From: Burkholderia sp. OK233
GTDB lineage: Bacteria; Pseudomonadota; Gammaproteobacteria; Burkholderiales; Burkholderiaceae
Assembly (NCBI RefSeq): GCF_900230185.1
Contig: NZ_OCSR01000002.1
Location: 992,001-1,056,000 of the forward strand
Reading direction: 5' to 3'
Length of the DNA stretch: 64,000 nucleotides
The translations under genes and the position numbers were made by a program. Each line of letters opens with the position of its first letter. Positions within the stretch are counted from its first letter, which is position 1. Of this stretch, positions 46,233 through 55,296 are shown piece after piece. The notes under the pieces are model-generated. The model made no database searches. It had not been told where the DNA came from and saw nothing but the letters and a program-made list of their open reading frames with translations.

Positions 46233-47582
46233 CTATCGGAAGGCTGCTCCAATACTGGAGGATGTTTCCAATACTTGCGGGAACGTCATGTTGACGGTCC
46301 TGGTTTGTCGCGCGGTCGAAGTCCGGGCGTGCGCCGAGACAAGCAGACCAAGCGCGAGTCCATATATCAATCCCGAATAGCGGGGCCCAAGCGGGTTGCC
46401 GCCGATGGTCGTCGCCAGCATGGCGGCAATCGTCATCAGGTATCGGCCCATCTCCCCAATGGAGCCGACATCGCCCAGCAAGCCGCGAAAACGGCGATAA
46501 GCCTTAGTACAGCGGTACAAAACGTATACGAGTGCCAAAGGAAGAGCAACGCCGAAGAGGACCCCACCGGCGAAGAGTTGATATACCCAAAAATTGTGTC
46601 CAGCTGCCCAGGAATGTATCGCTTCGAGATCGCTACGACGTGCAAACTCAAGCATCTGAAGAATGTATTTCTCTCCATAGTGAAATTCGTGCCCATAACC
46701 TCTACCTACGACCACTGATGTGACGTCGGCCGTAACCTGAGTAAGTTGATCCTCAACTTCAGCCAGACGGCTGAGCGTCGTCGGGTCTTGACCGCTCTGC
46801 GTGCCCGCCGCGAAAAACAACCGCTGAGACCAATGATCAAGTACGGAGGGGAATATCCACAACGCGCCCGCAGTTATAAATCCACCAAACCCCGCGATCG
46901 CAAAAGACGTGCGCAGCAGCGACTTTGCAAGATGACTTACCGTAGGGGCGGCGAGCCAGGTCGCTAGAATAAATAGCAAGATCGTGCCAACTAGCAAGCT
47001 TCTTGTAACACTCAATAGCTCAACGATCAAAGTGGCTGCGAAGAACACCGCTGCCCCCTTGGGGCGCTTTTGCTGCACAACAATGTCATAAAGCAGTATC
47101 CCTTGAAAGCCTAGCAGAACCGGGGATACGATTTTGTACCGTACTTCATCTATCGAGCCACCTGTTAACATCCCGTAAGCAAAGCTCGCAGCCATCGATA
47201 AGGCCATACCGACGAAGACGTAGCGATTGAACGATTTCAACCTACGCTCGCTCCATGGGTGGCAACCAACTAGATACGCGACGAAAAAAAGAATGAACGG
47301 CAATATCACCCGAAGATAGTTTCCAATGTCGTTTCCTTGGACCAGCTCGGTCACCATGCTGCCTGCTATCGTCACCACCAACGCAGCAGTCACGAATGTT
47401 CGAAGCTGAGATCTAGCCCCAAATCGGGGACCTGTAAGAGCCAGCAATGCACCCGAGATAAGCGCAGGTGCAACGAGCAAGATCTGGAGCAAATGGCCTT
47501 GACTGTCATCTACGCTCCGATAGTCGAACGCCAGCGGCAGCAGAAACAGCATTGTCACTAGTGACCCGTTTTTCACACGCAT
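46233..47582 (-). CDS. Wzy-type polysaccharide polymerase
   Basis: A 449-residue integral membrane protein with about ten to twelve hydrophobic segments, for example ILLVAPALISGALLAL, VILPFILFFVAYLVG, LLVGTILLFILATWLA and FGVALPLALVYVLYR. The large periplasmic loop after residue 250 contains GRGYGHEF and IHSWAAGHNFWVYQLFAGGVLFG, a pattern of O-antigen polymerase/ligase proteins (H-N and Y-L-A-like positions before a membrane helix). It should join repeat units on the undecaprenyl carrier in the periplasm. It lies last in the minus-strand polysaccharide array, 62 bases from the beta-helix gene. Confidence 0.85.
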   Translation of the reverse strand: MRVKNGSLVTMLFLLPLAFDYRSVDDSQGHLLQILLVAPALISGALLALTGPRFGARSQLRTFVTAALVVTIAGSMVTELVQGNDIGNYLRVILPFILFFVAYLVGCHPWSERRLKSFNRYVFVGMALSMAASFAYGMLTGGSIDEVRYKIVSPVLLGFQGILLYDIVVQQKRPKGAAVFFAATLIVELLSVTRSLLVGTILLFILATWLAAPTVSHLAKSLLRTSFAIAGFGGFITAGALWIFPSVLDHWSQRLFFAAGTQSGQDPTTLSRLAEVEDQLTQVTADVTSVVVGRGYGHEFHYGEKYILQMLEFARRSDLEAIHSWAAGHNFWVYQLFAGGVLFGVALPLALVYVLYRCTKAYRRFRGLLGDVGSIGEMGRYLMTIAAMLATTIGGNPLGPRYSGLIYGLALGLLVSAHARTSTARQTRTVNMTFPQVLETSSSIGAAFR

Positions 47583-47644
47583 AGCTTATTACTCGTTCGT
47601 TTCTTGAAATAGATTGATTGCCCCATTGCGGGAAGCCGACGAAT

Positions 47645-49258
47645 TCATGGCAAGGGCTCGTATTCAGTCATAATCCAGCCAGCAGCAGCGTTGGCATCTC
47701 GGCGCCATGCAAAACGGATCAACACCTTGTCGATGTTCGCGACAAACTTCGTCGAACTTCCGCATTGAATCGTAAGGTTATTCTCGCTGTTGACAGCACC
47801 GTGCAGCCGGATCACATAGTAGAGGCCGTTGAACATGCTGTTTACGGAACAGGGGAGTTTCAGCGTGCGCGGGGATGTGAACTGCGTCTCGAACGACAGG
47901 AAATTCGGATCCCCAAGTGCCACAACGTAGTCGACATCTCCGAGGTTCCTCGAGATGCGATCGTTTTTGTACTGATCGAGGACTAGCGTGTCGCCAGTCG
48001 CCGACAAACCGTTGTCGCAGATCTGCCATCGGTGACTATCGAACGACATGTCTCTAATCCGCATTCGGCCCTTTGCGCCGCTTATGACGAAGACATCGCC
48101 TCCCAACTCAGTTGCGGTCGCAACAAGGGTTTCAATTTCAAAACTCCCCGTCGGCCCTCCAACTCCCGTTGCGAAAAGCGTTATTGCACCCCGCTCCGAG
48201 TGCAACACCATGGCATTTCCACCAATATAAAATTGACCGACTGTAACGTGTGCACCGGCGCCGATTTCGAAGAGGTTGGTCGATTTTCGGTAGACACCGT
48301 TTTCGAGTTTTACCGCCCTGATGGAACAAATACTTCCGGCTGCGATCGAGAAGAGTTGAGCACCTTGCTGTGCAGCAATGAACTCAATGGTGTCCACAAC
48401 CCAATTGTAGCCACGCACGTCCTTGAAGACCGGGCCGATCATACGGTGGCAATCTACGAAAAACCGCCCCCACTTGTTATTCGGAACGCCATTAACACAC
48501 CCAGTCCACTGCATTGCTCCTGCGCTCAAGCCGTTCTCAAACACGAGTTCATCCCAGACACCGCCCCAAGGCCCGCCGATGCCGGGCCTCACCTTGATTG
48601 CGTAGGATCCGCGCGCGAAACGTAAGCCCGTTAGGGAAAACTCACACACCATCTGCGAGAACAGGATAGAGTTGGCATTCTCGTTGGAAGCCGGCTGCTC
48701 ATTCGCATAATCGAACTCTATGTTCGAGATGCGCCACGTATGCGTGAGCGGTTTGGGACTGTTTGGAGCAATGTCGAAGATCGGTACGTTGTCGGTTGTC
48801 TGCAGAATACGGGTGCCTCCTGCAATGTCGCCAACTATCGCCCACTCGTATCCGGCGGGAATGACGAGCGGTGCACTAATGCAATATGTACCGGCACTGA
48901 GTGTGCCGCGTTTATGATTGGCCACCAGAAAATTGATCCAGGACTGAAGCGCAATCGTGTCATCAGTCTTGCCGTCACCGCGCGCGCCACCACGAGCACG
49001 CGCGCTGAAATCTTCCTGCTGGAGCGCATCCAGCCGGCTGCGGGAAGCAATTAGTCCGCTCTGCTCAGCGTGTACGCCGCGAATTTTCACGATGGACGCC
49101 AGCCCCATCCCGATTCTACCGATCCGCGATAATGTCGTCCGGCGTGTCGGGTTCATCTGCAGCCAGTTGTCGGTGGATAGGCTTTGGATCGTATCAAGCG
49201 GATTCTCCAATTTGACGCGTTTGTCGGAATCTGCCAAAGGATCAGCCGAATAAGTCAC
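47645..49258 (-). CDS. Exported right-handed beta-helix protein (pectate-lyase fold)
   Basis: A protein of up to 537 residues. The N-terminal part has twin arginines before a hydrophobic stretch (PTRRTTLSRIGRIGMGLASIV), which may be a Tat-like or uncleaved signal; a start at MNPTRRTT (49156) would be natural for that. ARGGARGDGKTDDTIALQSWINF is the hallmark entry of the pectate-lyase-3 superfamily found in tailspikes and polysaccharide lyases. Repeated short beta strands follow. The C-terminal 90 residues are a separate beta-rich domain. Placed among wzy and glycosyltransferase genes, it probably trims or modifies the polymer. I see no catalytic site that I can assign with certainty. Confidence 0.8.
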   Translation of the reverse strand: MTYSADPLADSDKRVKLENPLDTIQSLSTDNWLQMNPTRRTTLSRIGRIGMGLASIVKIRGVHAEQSGLIASRSRLDALQQEDFSARARGGARGDGKTDDTIALQSWINFLVANHKRGTLSAGTYCISAPLVIPAGYEWAIVGDIAGGTRILQTTDNVPIFDIAPNSPKPLTHTWRISNIEFDYANEQPASNENANSILFSQMVCEFSLTGLRFARGSYAIKVRPGIGGPWGGVWDELVFENGLSAGAMQWTGCVNGVPNNKWGRFFVDCHRMIGPVFKDVRGYNWVVDTIEFIAAQQGAQLFSIAAGSICSIRAVKLENGVYRKSTNLFEIGAGAHVTVGQFYIGGNAMVLHSERGAITLFATGVGGPTGSFEIETLVATATELGGDVFVISGAKGRMRIRDMSFDSHRWQICDNGLSATGDTLVLDQYKNDRISRNLGDVDYVVALGDPNFLSFETQFTSPRTLKLPCSVNSMFNGLYYVIRLHGAVNSENNLTIQCGSSTKFVANIDKVLIRFAWRRDANAAAGWIMTEYEPLP

Positions 49259-49574
49259 ATCCTCTACCGCTCGGACCTATTCGGAGATCGGGCGCCCCCG
49301 AGCGCACTGTGAGATTGAAATAATCCCGGTGGAAACATTGTTGATGAACAAAAGGCAATCCCGCGTGGGGCCGCTCCAGTTGCCTCTTGCTGACACGACT
49401 CAACTAGCGACAAGACACGAAAACCACCGTGGAGATACACAGGTCAGGAGAAAGTATCCAACTATGAATGGACGGTAGGGACGCAGCACTAACGCAGCAA
49501 ACCTATGCTTCGGAGAAAAAACGGCCGCGGCCGCAATCGTACAACGCCGCCGATCTACTGACGCAAAGTCCCCC
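49259..49574. other. Spacer within the polysaccharide cluster
   Basis: About 315 bases between the WcaI-like gene and the beta-helix gene, the widest gap in the minus-strand array. It may hold an internal promoter for the beta-helix and polymerase genes. I see no clear consensus and no gene. Confidence 0.4.
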
Positions 49575-50876
49575 TCAAGTAAGAACCGACCTCCCCCTCG
49601 CCCGATCGCACAACATCTGAAACCTGACATCAAGGCGCTCCATCACTGCCCGGCGCGATAACTCCGTTTCAGCGTAGACGCGCGCAGCGGCGCCAAGCCG
49701 GCTTCGCTTGCCCTTGTCGCCGGCCAGGTTTTCTATAGCAGCCACCAACGCTTCAACATCCTCAGGCGGAACCGTCACCCCCCGCGGAGACACCACATTG
49801 AAGAGTTCGGTCCCTGTGCGTGCCATCGCGACGATGGAGCGGCCGCTTGCGAGCATGCCGGTCAACTTCGAAGGCATAACCAGATCAGCCGCATCCGCAC
49901 GCTGCGGCAGGACATGGATGTCCGCCACATTGAGCAGATCGTTAAGATTCTCAAACGGCTGCAAAGAAAGAAATGTGCAGTTCGTCAGATACCCGCATTG
50001 TTCAACAAGACTACCTTTGCATGGGCCGTCGCCGCAAAGAACGAAATGAATGTCCCTTCTGTATGCAAGAGTGGCCGCCGCCTGCGCCAACACCTCGATA
50101 CCCTGCTTGGCACCCATGTTCCCGGAATACAGAACAACGATAGAGTCCTCGGGAATATTCAGCGCCGTCCGGTACAGACTTGGGCGTTCCAGCGGAAAGA
50201 TCGCGTTCACATCGACCCAATTGGGCAATTCAAACAATCGCGGTGAATCCACACCCTTGTTGCGGCCGTGCTCGATCATTTTCGCGGAAATGGTCGATAC
50301 GACGTCGAAGCGCCGCATCAACCAACTTTCGACGCCCAAGGCAAAACGCCTCAACCGCTTGCCTTTCAACATGCCAAGTTCGAAAGCGGCATCGACTTCA
50401 TAGTCCTGAATGTGAAGCCACGTGCGCGCCTTCGTCAGCCTGCCGAACATCAAGGCAGCCGGAATGTTCATCAGACTCGGGGCAACGGCGATCACAATGT
50501 CGGGGCGCCAAAGTAATTGTGCGAACACCGTCGGCAGACTCGCAACAGCGAAACTCGCGAGATGCAGAAGACGCTTCAACCCACTGGGACGACTCGGCAC
50601 CCACACGGGCGCGCGCTGAACACGCACGGCCGCACGTTGCTCAGTGCGATAGCGCCAGGCCGAGTGACCCGCGCCAATCTGCCACTCCGGGTAGTAAGGC
50701 GGTGCACATACAACGCGCACCTCGTATCCCGCCTCGGCCAGCGATTCCGCCATCTCGGCACTGTACTTTCCAATGCCGGTGAGTTCCGGTGCATAGTTGA
50801 GGCCATAGATCAGGACCTTCCTGGACGGCCCCCGATCAGCGGTGGAAGGGTTGGACTGAATGAGTGCGTTCTTCAT
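49575..50876 (-). CDS. WcaI-like glycosyltransferase (GT4)
   Basis: A 433-residue GT-B glycosyltransferase. It begins with KVLIYGLNYAPELTGIGKYSAEMAESLAEAGYEVRVVCAPPYYPEW, the strongly conserved opening of WcaI-type enzymes, and has the donor-binding region LYSGNMGAKQGIEVLAQAA and VMPSKLTGMLASGRSIVA in the C-terminal domain. WcaI acts in colanic acid synthesis. Here it should add one sugar to the lipid-linked repeat unit on the cytoplasmic face. Its start overlaps the stop of the GT2 gene by four bases. Confidence 0.92.
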   Translation of the reverse strand: MKNALIQSNPSTADRGPSRKVLIYGLNYAPELTGIGKYSAEMAESLAEAGYEVRVVCAPPYYPEWQIGAGHSAWRYRTEQRAAVRVQRAPVWVPSRPSGLKRLLHLASFAVASLPTVFAQLLWRPDIVIAVAPSLMNIPAALMFGRLTKARTWLHIQDYEVDAAFELGMLKGKRLRRFALGVESWLMRRFDVVSTISAKMIEHGRNKGVDSPRLFELPNWVDVNAIFPLERPSLYRTALNIPEDSIVVLYSGNMGAKQGIEVLAQAAATLAYRRDIHFVLCGDGPCKGSLVEQCGYLTNCTFLSLQPFENLNDLLNVADIHVLPQRADAADLVMPSKLTGMLASGRSIVAMARTGTELFNVVSPRGVTVPPEDVEALVAAIENLAGDKGKRSRLGAAARVYAETELSRRAVMERLDVRFQMLCDRARGRSVLT

Positions 50877-51703
50877 GCTTTCGGCGCCTTCAAACGCTCC
50901 CGCACCTTCAACACGATGAAATACTCGTAGATGGACTGCAGCACGGCGTAAACGAATCCTGGCCTTCCATCCAGAAATCCCCTTCGAACGCCATATAGCA
51001 CAAAAAATTTAACCAGCGGACGCAGCGGCAACTTATAAAACAATCCCTTTTGATGATAACGGCGCACCTGAAAGTTCTCGGCCAGCAACGCCTTTGATAG
51101 CTTGAACTTCTCGCCCTTGCTAGCGTTGATCAGAAATTGATCGGCCTCGAGTGAGCTATACGAGTTGTGTCGTGCCAGCCAGTGCGAGACACCTTTGCTA
51201 AACGGGTGATGGTCGAGATATCCGTCAATCCTGCCTGTCTTGCCATTGACCACGGTGATCGGATTCACGATCCGTTCGTACTGAATATACGCAGGCTTGA
51301 AAAGGCGAACGTAATAAGGCGACACCTGGACGTGTTTTAGCCACCGCTCGCTAAAGAAATCGCGGCGCTGTACTTCGAAGGCAACGCAGTCGGTCGATTT
51401 GGAAACCATCTCGCGTACCGAGCGGGCCAGGTCTTCGGTCACGCGTTCGTCAGCGTCGATGTATAACACCCAGTCGTGCTTGAACTTGATGTTGGCGAGT
51501 CCCCAGTTCTGATGACTCGCCCAGTTATCAAATTCCCTCAGCGTAATCTTCGCGCCGAGCAACCTGGCAAGCTCAACTGTTCGGTCTGTGCTGTGAGAGT
51601 CATAGACATGAATGTCGTCGCACCATTCGATGACGCTCTCCAGGCAGCCTGGAAGATCCTTTTCTTCGTTCTTTGTCAGAATGAGGACTGAGACACTGCT
51701 CAT
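50873..51703 (-). CDS. Glycosyltransferase family 2
   Basis: A 276-residue GT-A enzyme. It opens with SVLILTKNEEKDLPGCLESV and carries the DXD motif in YIDADERV (residues 83-85), which binds the nucleotide sugar through a metal ion. The middle (YPDRKLRLF-like: VSPYYVRLFKPAYIQY) and the H-H-x-F box (YLDHHPFSKGVSHWLARHNSYSSLEA) resemble WaaE/KdtX-type enzymes. It overlaps both neighbours by four bases and is clearly part of the repeat-unit assembly line. Confidence 0.92.
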   Translation of the reverse strand: MSSVSVLILTKNEEKDLPGCLESVIEWCDDIHVYDSHSTDRTVELARLLGAKITLREFDNWASHQNWGLANIKFKHDWVLYIDADERVTEDLARSVREMVSKSTDCVAFEVQRRDFFSERWLKHVQVSPYYVRLFKPAYIQYERIVNPITVVNGKTGRIDGYLDHHPFSKGVSHWLARHNSYSSLEADQFLINASKGEKFKLSKALLAENFQVRRYHQKGLFYKLPLRPLVKFFVLYGVRRGFLDGRPGFVYAVLQSIYEYFIVLKVRERLKAPKA

Positions 51704-52263
51704 TGTTTTTCTCCAGATCCAGTTCGAGTGGATATCTTTCTCGCAGGCATGCCCGCATATACCGTCCAGCGCTCGCGAAGACTGCGGGTTACCACCGAAC
51801 GCGCGCCCACCACAACACCCTCAGCGATTTCCGCCCCGGGGCAAACAAACGCTTCTGCGCAAATCCACGCCTCGCGCCCGACAGATATGGGCTGTGCCGT
51901 GAGCTGAAACATAGGGTCGTTGAAATCGTGGCTACCGGTGCACAGATGCGCACCCTGTGAGATCACGCAACGTTCCCCCAAAACAATGCGTTCCATGGAG
52001 TAAAGCGTGACGCCGTTGGCAACGCCCGCTAGTGCGCCAATCGAAAGATTCCACGGAGCCCAGATCTTGACTCGTGGATAAATGTGCGCTCCCGCGCCGA
52101 CTTGAGCACCGAACGCTCTCAGAATGCCTCGACGCCACGCGTGACAAGGGCGCGGTGTGGGGAGAAAGAACAGCACATATACGATTCCCCATAGCACTCG
52201 TGCCACGCGATTCTTCATCGAGAACGAAGGAGCAACCTTGGAATTCACACCTTGCAAAATCAT
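51700..52263 (-). CDS. WcaF-like acyltransferase (hexapeptide repeat)
   Basis: A 187-residue left-handed beta-helix acetyltransferase. It has PTPRPCHAWRRGILRAFGAQVG near the start, hexapeptide turns (VKIWAPWNLSIGALAGVANGVTLYS), the active-site region CTGSHDFNDP with the catalytic histidine, and VCPGAEIAEGVVVGARSVVTRSL. This is the pattern of the colanic acid acetyltransferase WcaF. It should transfer acetyl from acetyl-CoA to a sugar of the repeat unit. Confidence 0.9.
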   Translation of the reverse strand: MILQGVNSKVAPSFSMKNRVARVLWGIVYVLFFLPTPRPCHAWRRGILRAFGAQVGAGAHIYPRVKIWAPWNLSIGALAGVANGVTLYSMERIVLGERCVISQGAHLCTGSHDFNDPMFQLTAQPISVGREAWICAEAFVCPGAEIAEGVVVGARSVVTRSLRERWTVYAGMPARKISTRTGSGEKQ

Positions 52264-52266
52264 CGT

Positions 52267-52824
52267 TCAAACCTCTTGCTGAGTCGCCACGGGAGAGCAA
52301 TATTTTCCCGAGACGGCAGGCGCTTCGAGCATTTTCCTGTGTGTCAATTCATCCCTCGATATCGCGAAGCGGCGTCGGAGCAGACGTGCCGGAACGCCGC
52401 CGACCACTGTGAACGGCTCTACGTCACGGGTGACGACCGCCCCGGAAGCGACCACCGCACCATCACCAATGGTTGTTCCACAAAGAATGGTCGCGCCGGC
52501 ACCAATCCATACGTCCTTGCCGATGTGGGTCGGGCGAAACGCGGGTCTGCCGCTAAAAATGATCGGAACGCCTGGGCGGTCGAAGATGTGATCGTTGCCC
52601 ACAATCTGCACGTCGGGTCCCAGCATCGAATAACTGTCGACACGAACACCTGGATTGATCCGGCAGCCGGGACCCACGTAGACATATTCATCTGCGTGAA
52701 AATCTCGGCTTATATCGCCATATCCGCCGAATAGCACCGTTGGATGCACGTCATTGAGCCGGAGCAGTTTCCGCCAGAACAACCTTCTGGCGCTGCGCAT
52801 CGCGGCTCTAAGCTCGGCCTTCAT
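52267..52824 (-). CDS. Second hexapeptide-repeat acyltransferase
   Basis: A protein of about 185 residues. Hexapeptide repeats run from YVGPGCRINPGVRVDSYSML through IGKDVWIGAGATILCGTTIGDGAVVASGAVVTRDV and end in the typical VVGGVPARLLRRR. A histidine in GNDHIFDRP marks the probable active site. The start is uncertain; I prefer the ATG preceded by GGAG, which overlaps the end of the glycosyltransferase gene upstream by 17 bases. Like the WcaF-like neighbour, it should acetylate the polymer, perhaps at a different sugar. Confidence 0.88.
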   Translation of the reverse strand: MKAELRAAMRSARRLFWRKLLRLNDVHPTVLFGGYGDISRDFHADEYVYVGPGCRINPGVRVDSYSMLGPDVQIVGNDHIFDRPGVPIIFSGRPAFRPTHIGKDVWIGAGATILCGTTIGDGAVVASGAVVTRDVEPFTVVGGVPARLLRRRFAISRDELTHRKMLEAPAVSGKYCSPVATQQEV

Positions 52825-54064
52825 ACGCATCTCCATAGAGGGCTTGCATGTCGTTACCCTGCCCGGCCGCTTTGCCATGGATTGCATCCGAGAGTACTTC
52901 GCATTGCCTATAAGGGTTATATATTTCGTCAATAATCCTGAAGCAATTCTCCCGCGTCTGGCGTCGGTCATGAAATACGTCTGGAATCGAAATCAGACAC
53001 CTCGACAGATCGACCATGTCGCCGTATCGGAACAAAATTCCCGAGATACCGGGCGCGACCGCCTCCACTTCGGGCATTTGCCGGTCCATGTCGGAGTGGC
53101 TAATGACCGGTGCACCAAACATGAGTGAGTGCACGGCCGTCAAGCCGACTTTTCCGGGTGATACGACAACATCGGAGTCGAATATGTAGCCGGCCACTGC
53201 TTCCTCGTCGTACAGTTCACCAACGAAGTCGACGTCCAACTTTAGTTGCGCGGCAAGTGCCTTAAGCTTGCTCTCCGCAGGGCCACCGCCTATCAACGTC
53301 AACTTGAATCGCCACGCCGACGTTTCTTGTGCCAATGACACCGCGTGCATCAAAACGTCGTATGCGCATTTGTCAGTCAATCTGGACACACCGAGGACGC
53401 GAATTTCAGAGGTCTGCCGAGGCTCTTCAGGACGTGCTAACAACTTACGGCGTGTACGCAACTGGGACTGATAGTCCAGGCTGTTAAACCCTACATAGAG
53501 ATTCCTGGAGCGAAATCCAAAACTTTCCGCAATGCATTTAGCACGGTATCCATACAGATACTGCGCATGTCCGAGCGAGAAGAAGATACGCCTGATGTAG
53601 TTTTTCAGAGACCGATCAGCCGACAAGAATCCGTGCCCCCAAAAAAGCACGCGCTTGCCGGTCAAGCGCCCGATTGCCGCCGCCAGCCAGGTCGTAAAGA
53701 AATTCGGGTTGGCGAGCAACACCAATACGTCGAACTCGCTCGATGAGGCTGCGTGTACCGCGGCCCACTGAAACGAGATGTTCTTCACCACCTTGACCGC
53801 AGCCGGCCTGAAATCCGCATCGATTTCGAAACGCAACGAAGGGATGCCTTGGTAGCGCTCCACCGGGTCGCCAAAGAATGTCACGTCAAAGTCGTCCTGG
53901 CTGATCGCGTCGAGAACGCCTTTTCGGTAATGCGGGAAAAAGTGGTACACGATAGCAACGCGGAGGCGCTTATTTGCGACACCGTCCTTGCTCGATCGGT
54001 GCATGGTGTGCGGTGACCCAGCACGCTGGCCCCGCAATGTGCGCATCAGGCTAACGATTGTCAC
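52808..54064 (-). CDS. Glycosyltransferase (GT4-like)
   Basis: A protein of about 418 residues with the GT-B layout. The N-terminal domain has RLRVAIVYHFFPHYRKGVLDAIS and the C-terminal one has RVLGVSRLTDKCAYDVLMHAVSLA, followed by KLTLIGGGPAESKLKALA and VVVSPGKVGLTAVHSLMFGAPVIS. I chose a GTG start because it overlaps the stop of the upstream gene as GTGA, the same linkage the other genes use with ATGA; ATGs at 54046 and 54004 are alternatives. The sugar it adds is unknown. Confidence 0.87.
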   Translation of the reverse strand: MTIVSLMRTLRGQRAGSPHTMHRSSKDGVANKRLRVAIVYHFFPHYRKGVLDAISQDDFDVTFFGDPVERYQGIPSLRFEIDADFRPAAVKVVKNISFQWAAVHAASSSEFDVLVLLANPNFFTTWLAAAIGRLTGKRVLFWGHGFLSADRSLKNYIRRIFFSLGHAQYLYGYRAKCIAESFGFRSRNLYVGFNSLDYQSQLRTRRKLLARPEEPRQTSEIRVLGVSRLTDKCAYDVLMHAVSLAQETSAWRFKLTLIGGGPAESKLKALAAQLKLDVDFVGELYDEEAVAGYIFDSDVVVSPGKVGLTAVHSLMFGAPVISHSDMDRQMPEVEAVAPGISGILFRYGDMVDLSRCLISIPDVFHDRRQTRENCFRIIDEIYNPYRQCEVLSDAIHGKAAGQGNDMQALYGDAYEGRA

Positions 54065-55296
54065 GCGCGCCCCCCCATCCGATGAACGCGGTCGATCGTA
54101 TCCATGACGTTGCACCCGAAATTTTTGGGGCTATGCTGGAGCGCAAAGTTGGCGAGCCGAGGCGAGCCCTTAATGGAATGCACGATCGACTCCAATTTTC
54201 CCCAGTCAAAACGCGGTGCGGGCGACGCCGCGAGAAGAAAATCGTCCCATCGCAGGCCAAGTGAATTTTTTGCCCGACTATGGTCGATAAGGCCGTAGTT
54301 CGAGGTGATCACAGGCACACCAACTTGAGCCGACTGGATCAGCACGCCGCTCATTCCGCTAAAATTCTCGTAACACAGCCACATCGCATCGGTAGCCGCA
54401 AATACCAAACCTTCTTCAAGCGCGGAACAAAACCTGTTCATCACGACCACTTGCGACCGGCGCGCCCCTGCCTCCGACATAAAAGACTGGATCAAATGGA
54501 CGGCTTCGGCATCCTGTACGCCGGCAAGCACGAGTCTGAAGTGCCCGGGAAGGTCTGCCGCTGAAAACATGCTCAATAGCCGGGCTAGGCCTTTTCTCGG
54601 ACTGAGAGATCCATAGGACGCGATAACAAAGTGATCTTCCTCCAACCCTAGCGCGTGTCGAGCCGTCTGCCTTTGCGCAGGTTTTCTAATGAACGAAACG
54701 TCTGGTACATATCTGATCTTCGGCGCCAATGCGGGCATGTTCTGCGTCACATACTTCGGTAAGGGTTCATCGATCGTGGTAACGAGTGCTAGTGCCCGCA
54801 GGCTCAGCATTCTTTGAAACAGCACCCTATTGACGACATCCATCTTCCCTCGCGGCCCCGCGATACCGCACGCCTGATGATGAAACTTCGCCGCAAGGAT
54901 CATGCCGCCGAAGGGCGTCGTGCCAAAGGGTGAGCCAGACAATCCGACGATCTTGTCGATGTAGTTGAGGTACGGGACATAGACGAAATCAACTGTGCTG
55001 GTCTTACGGTATTCGCGGTAGGCCTGTTCGAAAGCACGCAGGTAGGCGCGCTGCCCGAACAGCAATTGGAGCTTTCCAAAGCGGGTTTCCCGTGGAATCT
55101 CCGGCATTCTCGCAAGGTCAAGATCCGAACCCAAGGCCGCTTTCACACTTTGCGTTGCGGAATGAGCGAGCGCCGACGCTGTCGTCATTAACGTGACTTT
55201 CCATCCACGCCGGAGCGCCTCTTCCGCCATCAGACGGACATACAGCACCATGCGGTGCCCAGTTGCCTCGGGTTCCACCAGCAGCAGCCTCGTCAT
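54061..55296 (-). CDS. Glycosyltransferase (GT-B fold)
   Basis: A 411-residue protein. It starts TRLLLVEPEATGHRMVLYVRLMAEEALRRGW, and the C-terminal domain has SYGSLSPRKGLARLLSMFSAADLPGHFRLVLAG and CYENFSGMSGVLIQSAQVGVPVITSNYGLI, the usual donor-site pattern of GT4 enzymes with a glutamate-containing loop. Its ATG overlaps the stop of the preceding gene (ATGA). It is a soluble or peripheral enzyme acting on the lipid-linked oligosaccharide. Confidence 0.87.
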   Translation of the reverse strand: MTRLLLVEPEATGHRMVLYVRLMAEEALRRGWKVTLMTTASALAHSATQSVKAALGSDLDLARMPEIPRETRFGKLQLLFGQRAYLRAFEQAYREYRKTSTVDFVYVPYLNYIDKIVGLSGSPFGTTPFGGMILAAKFHHQACGIAGPRGKMDVVNRVLFQRMLSLRALALVTTIDEPLPKYVTQNMPALAPKIRYVPDVSFIRKPAQRQTARHALGLEEDHFVIASYGSLSPRKGLARLLSMFSAADLPGHFRLVLAGVQDAEAVHLIQSFMSEAGARRSQVVVMNRFCSALEEGLVFAATDAMWLCYENFSGMSGVLIQSAQVGVPVITSNYGLIDHSRAKNSLGLRWDDFLLAASPAPRFDWGKLESIVHSIKGSPRLANFALQHSPKNFGCNVMDTIDRVHRMGGRA

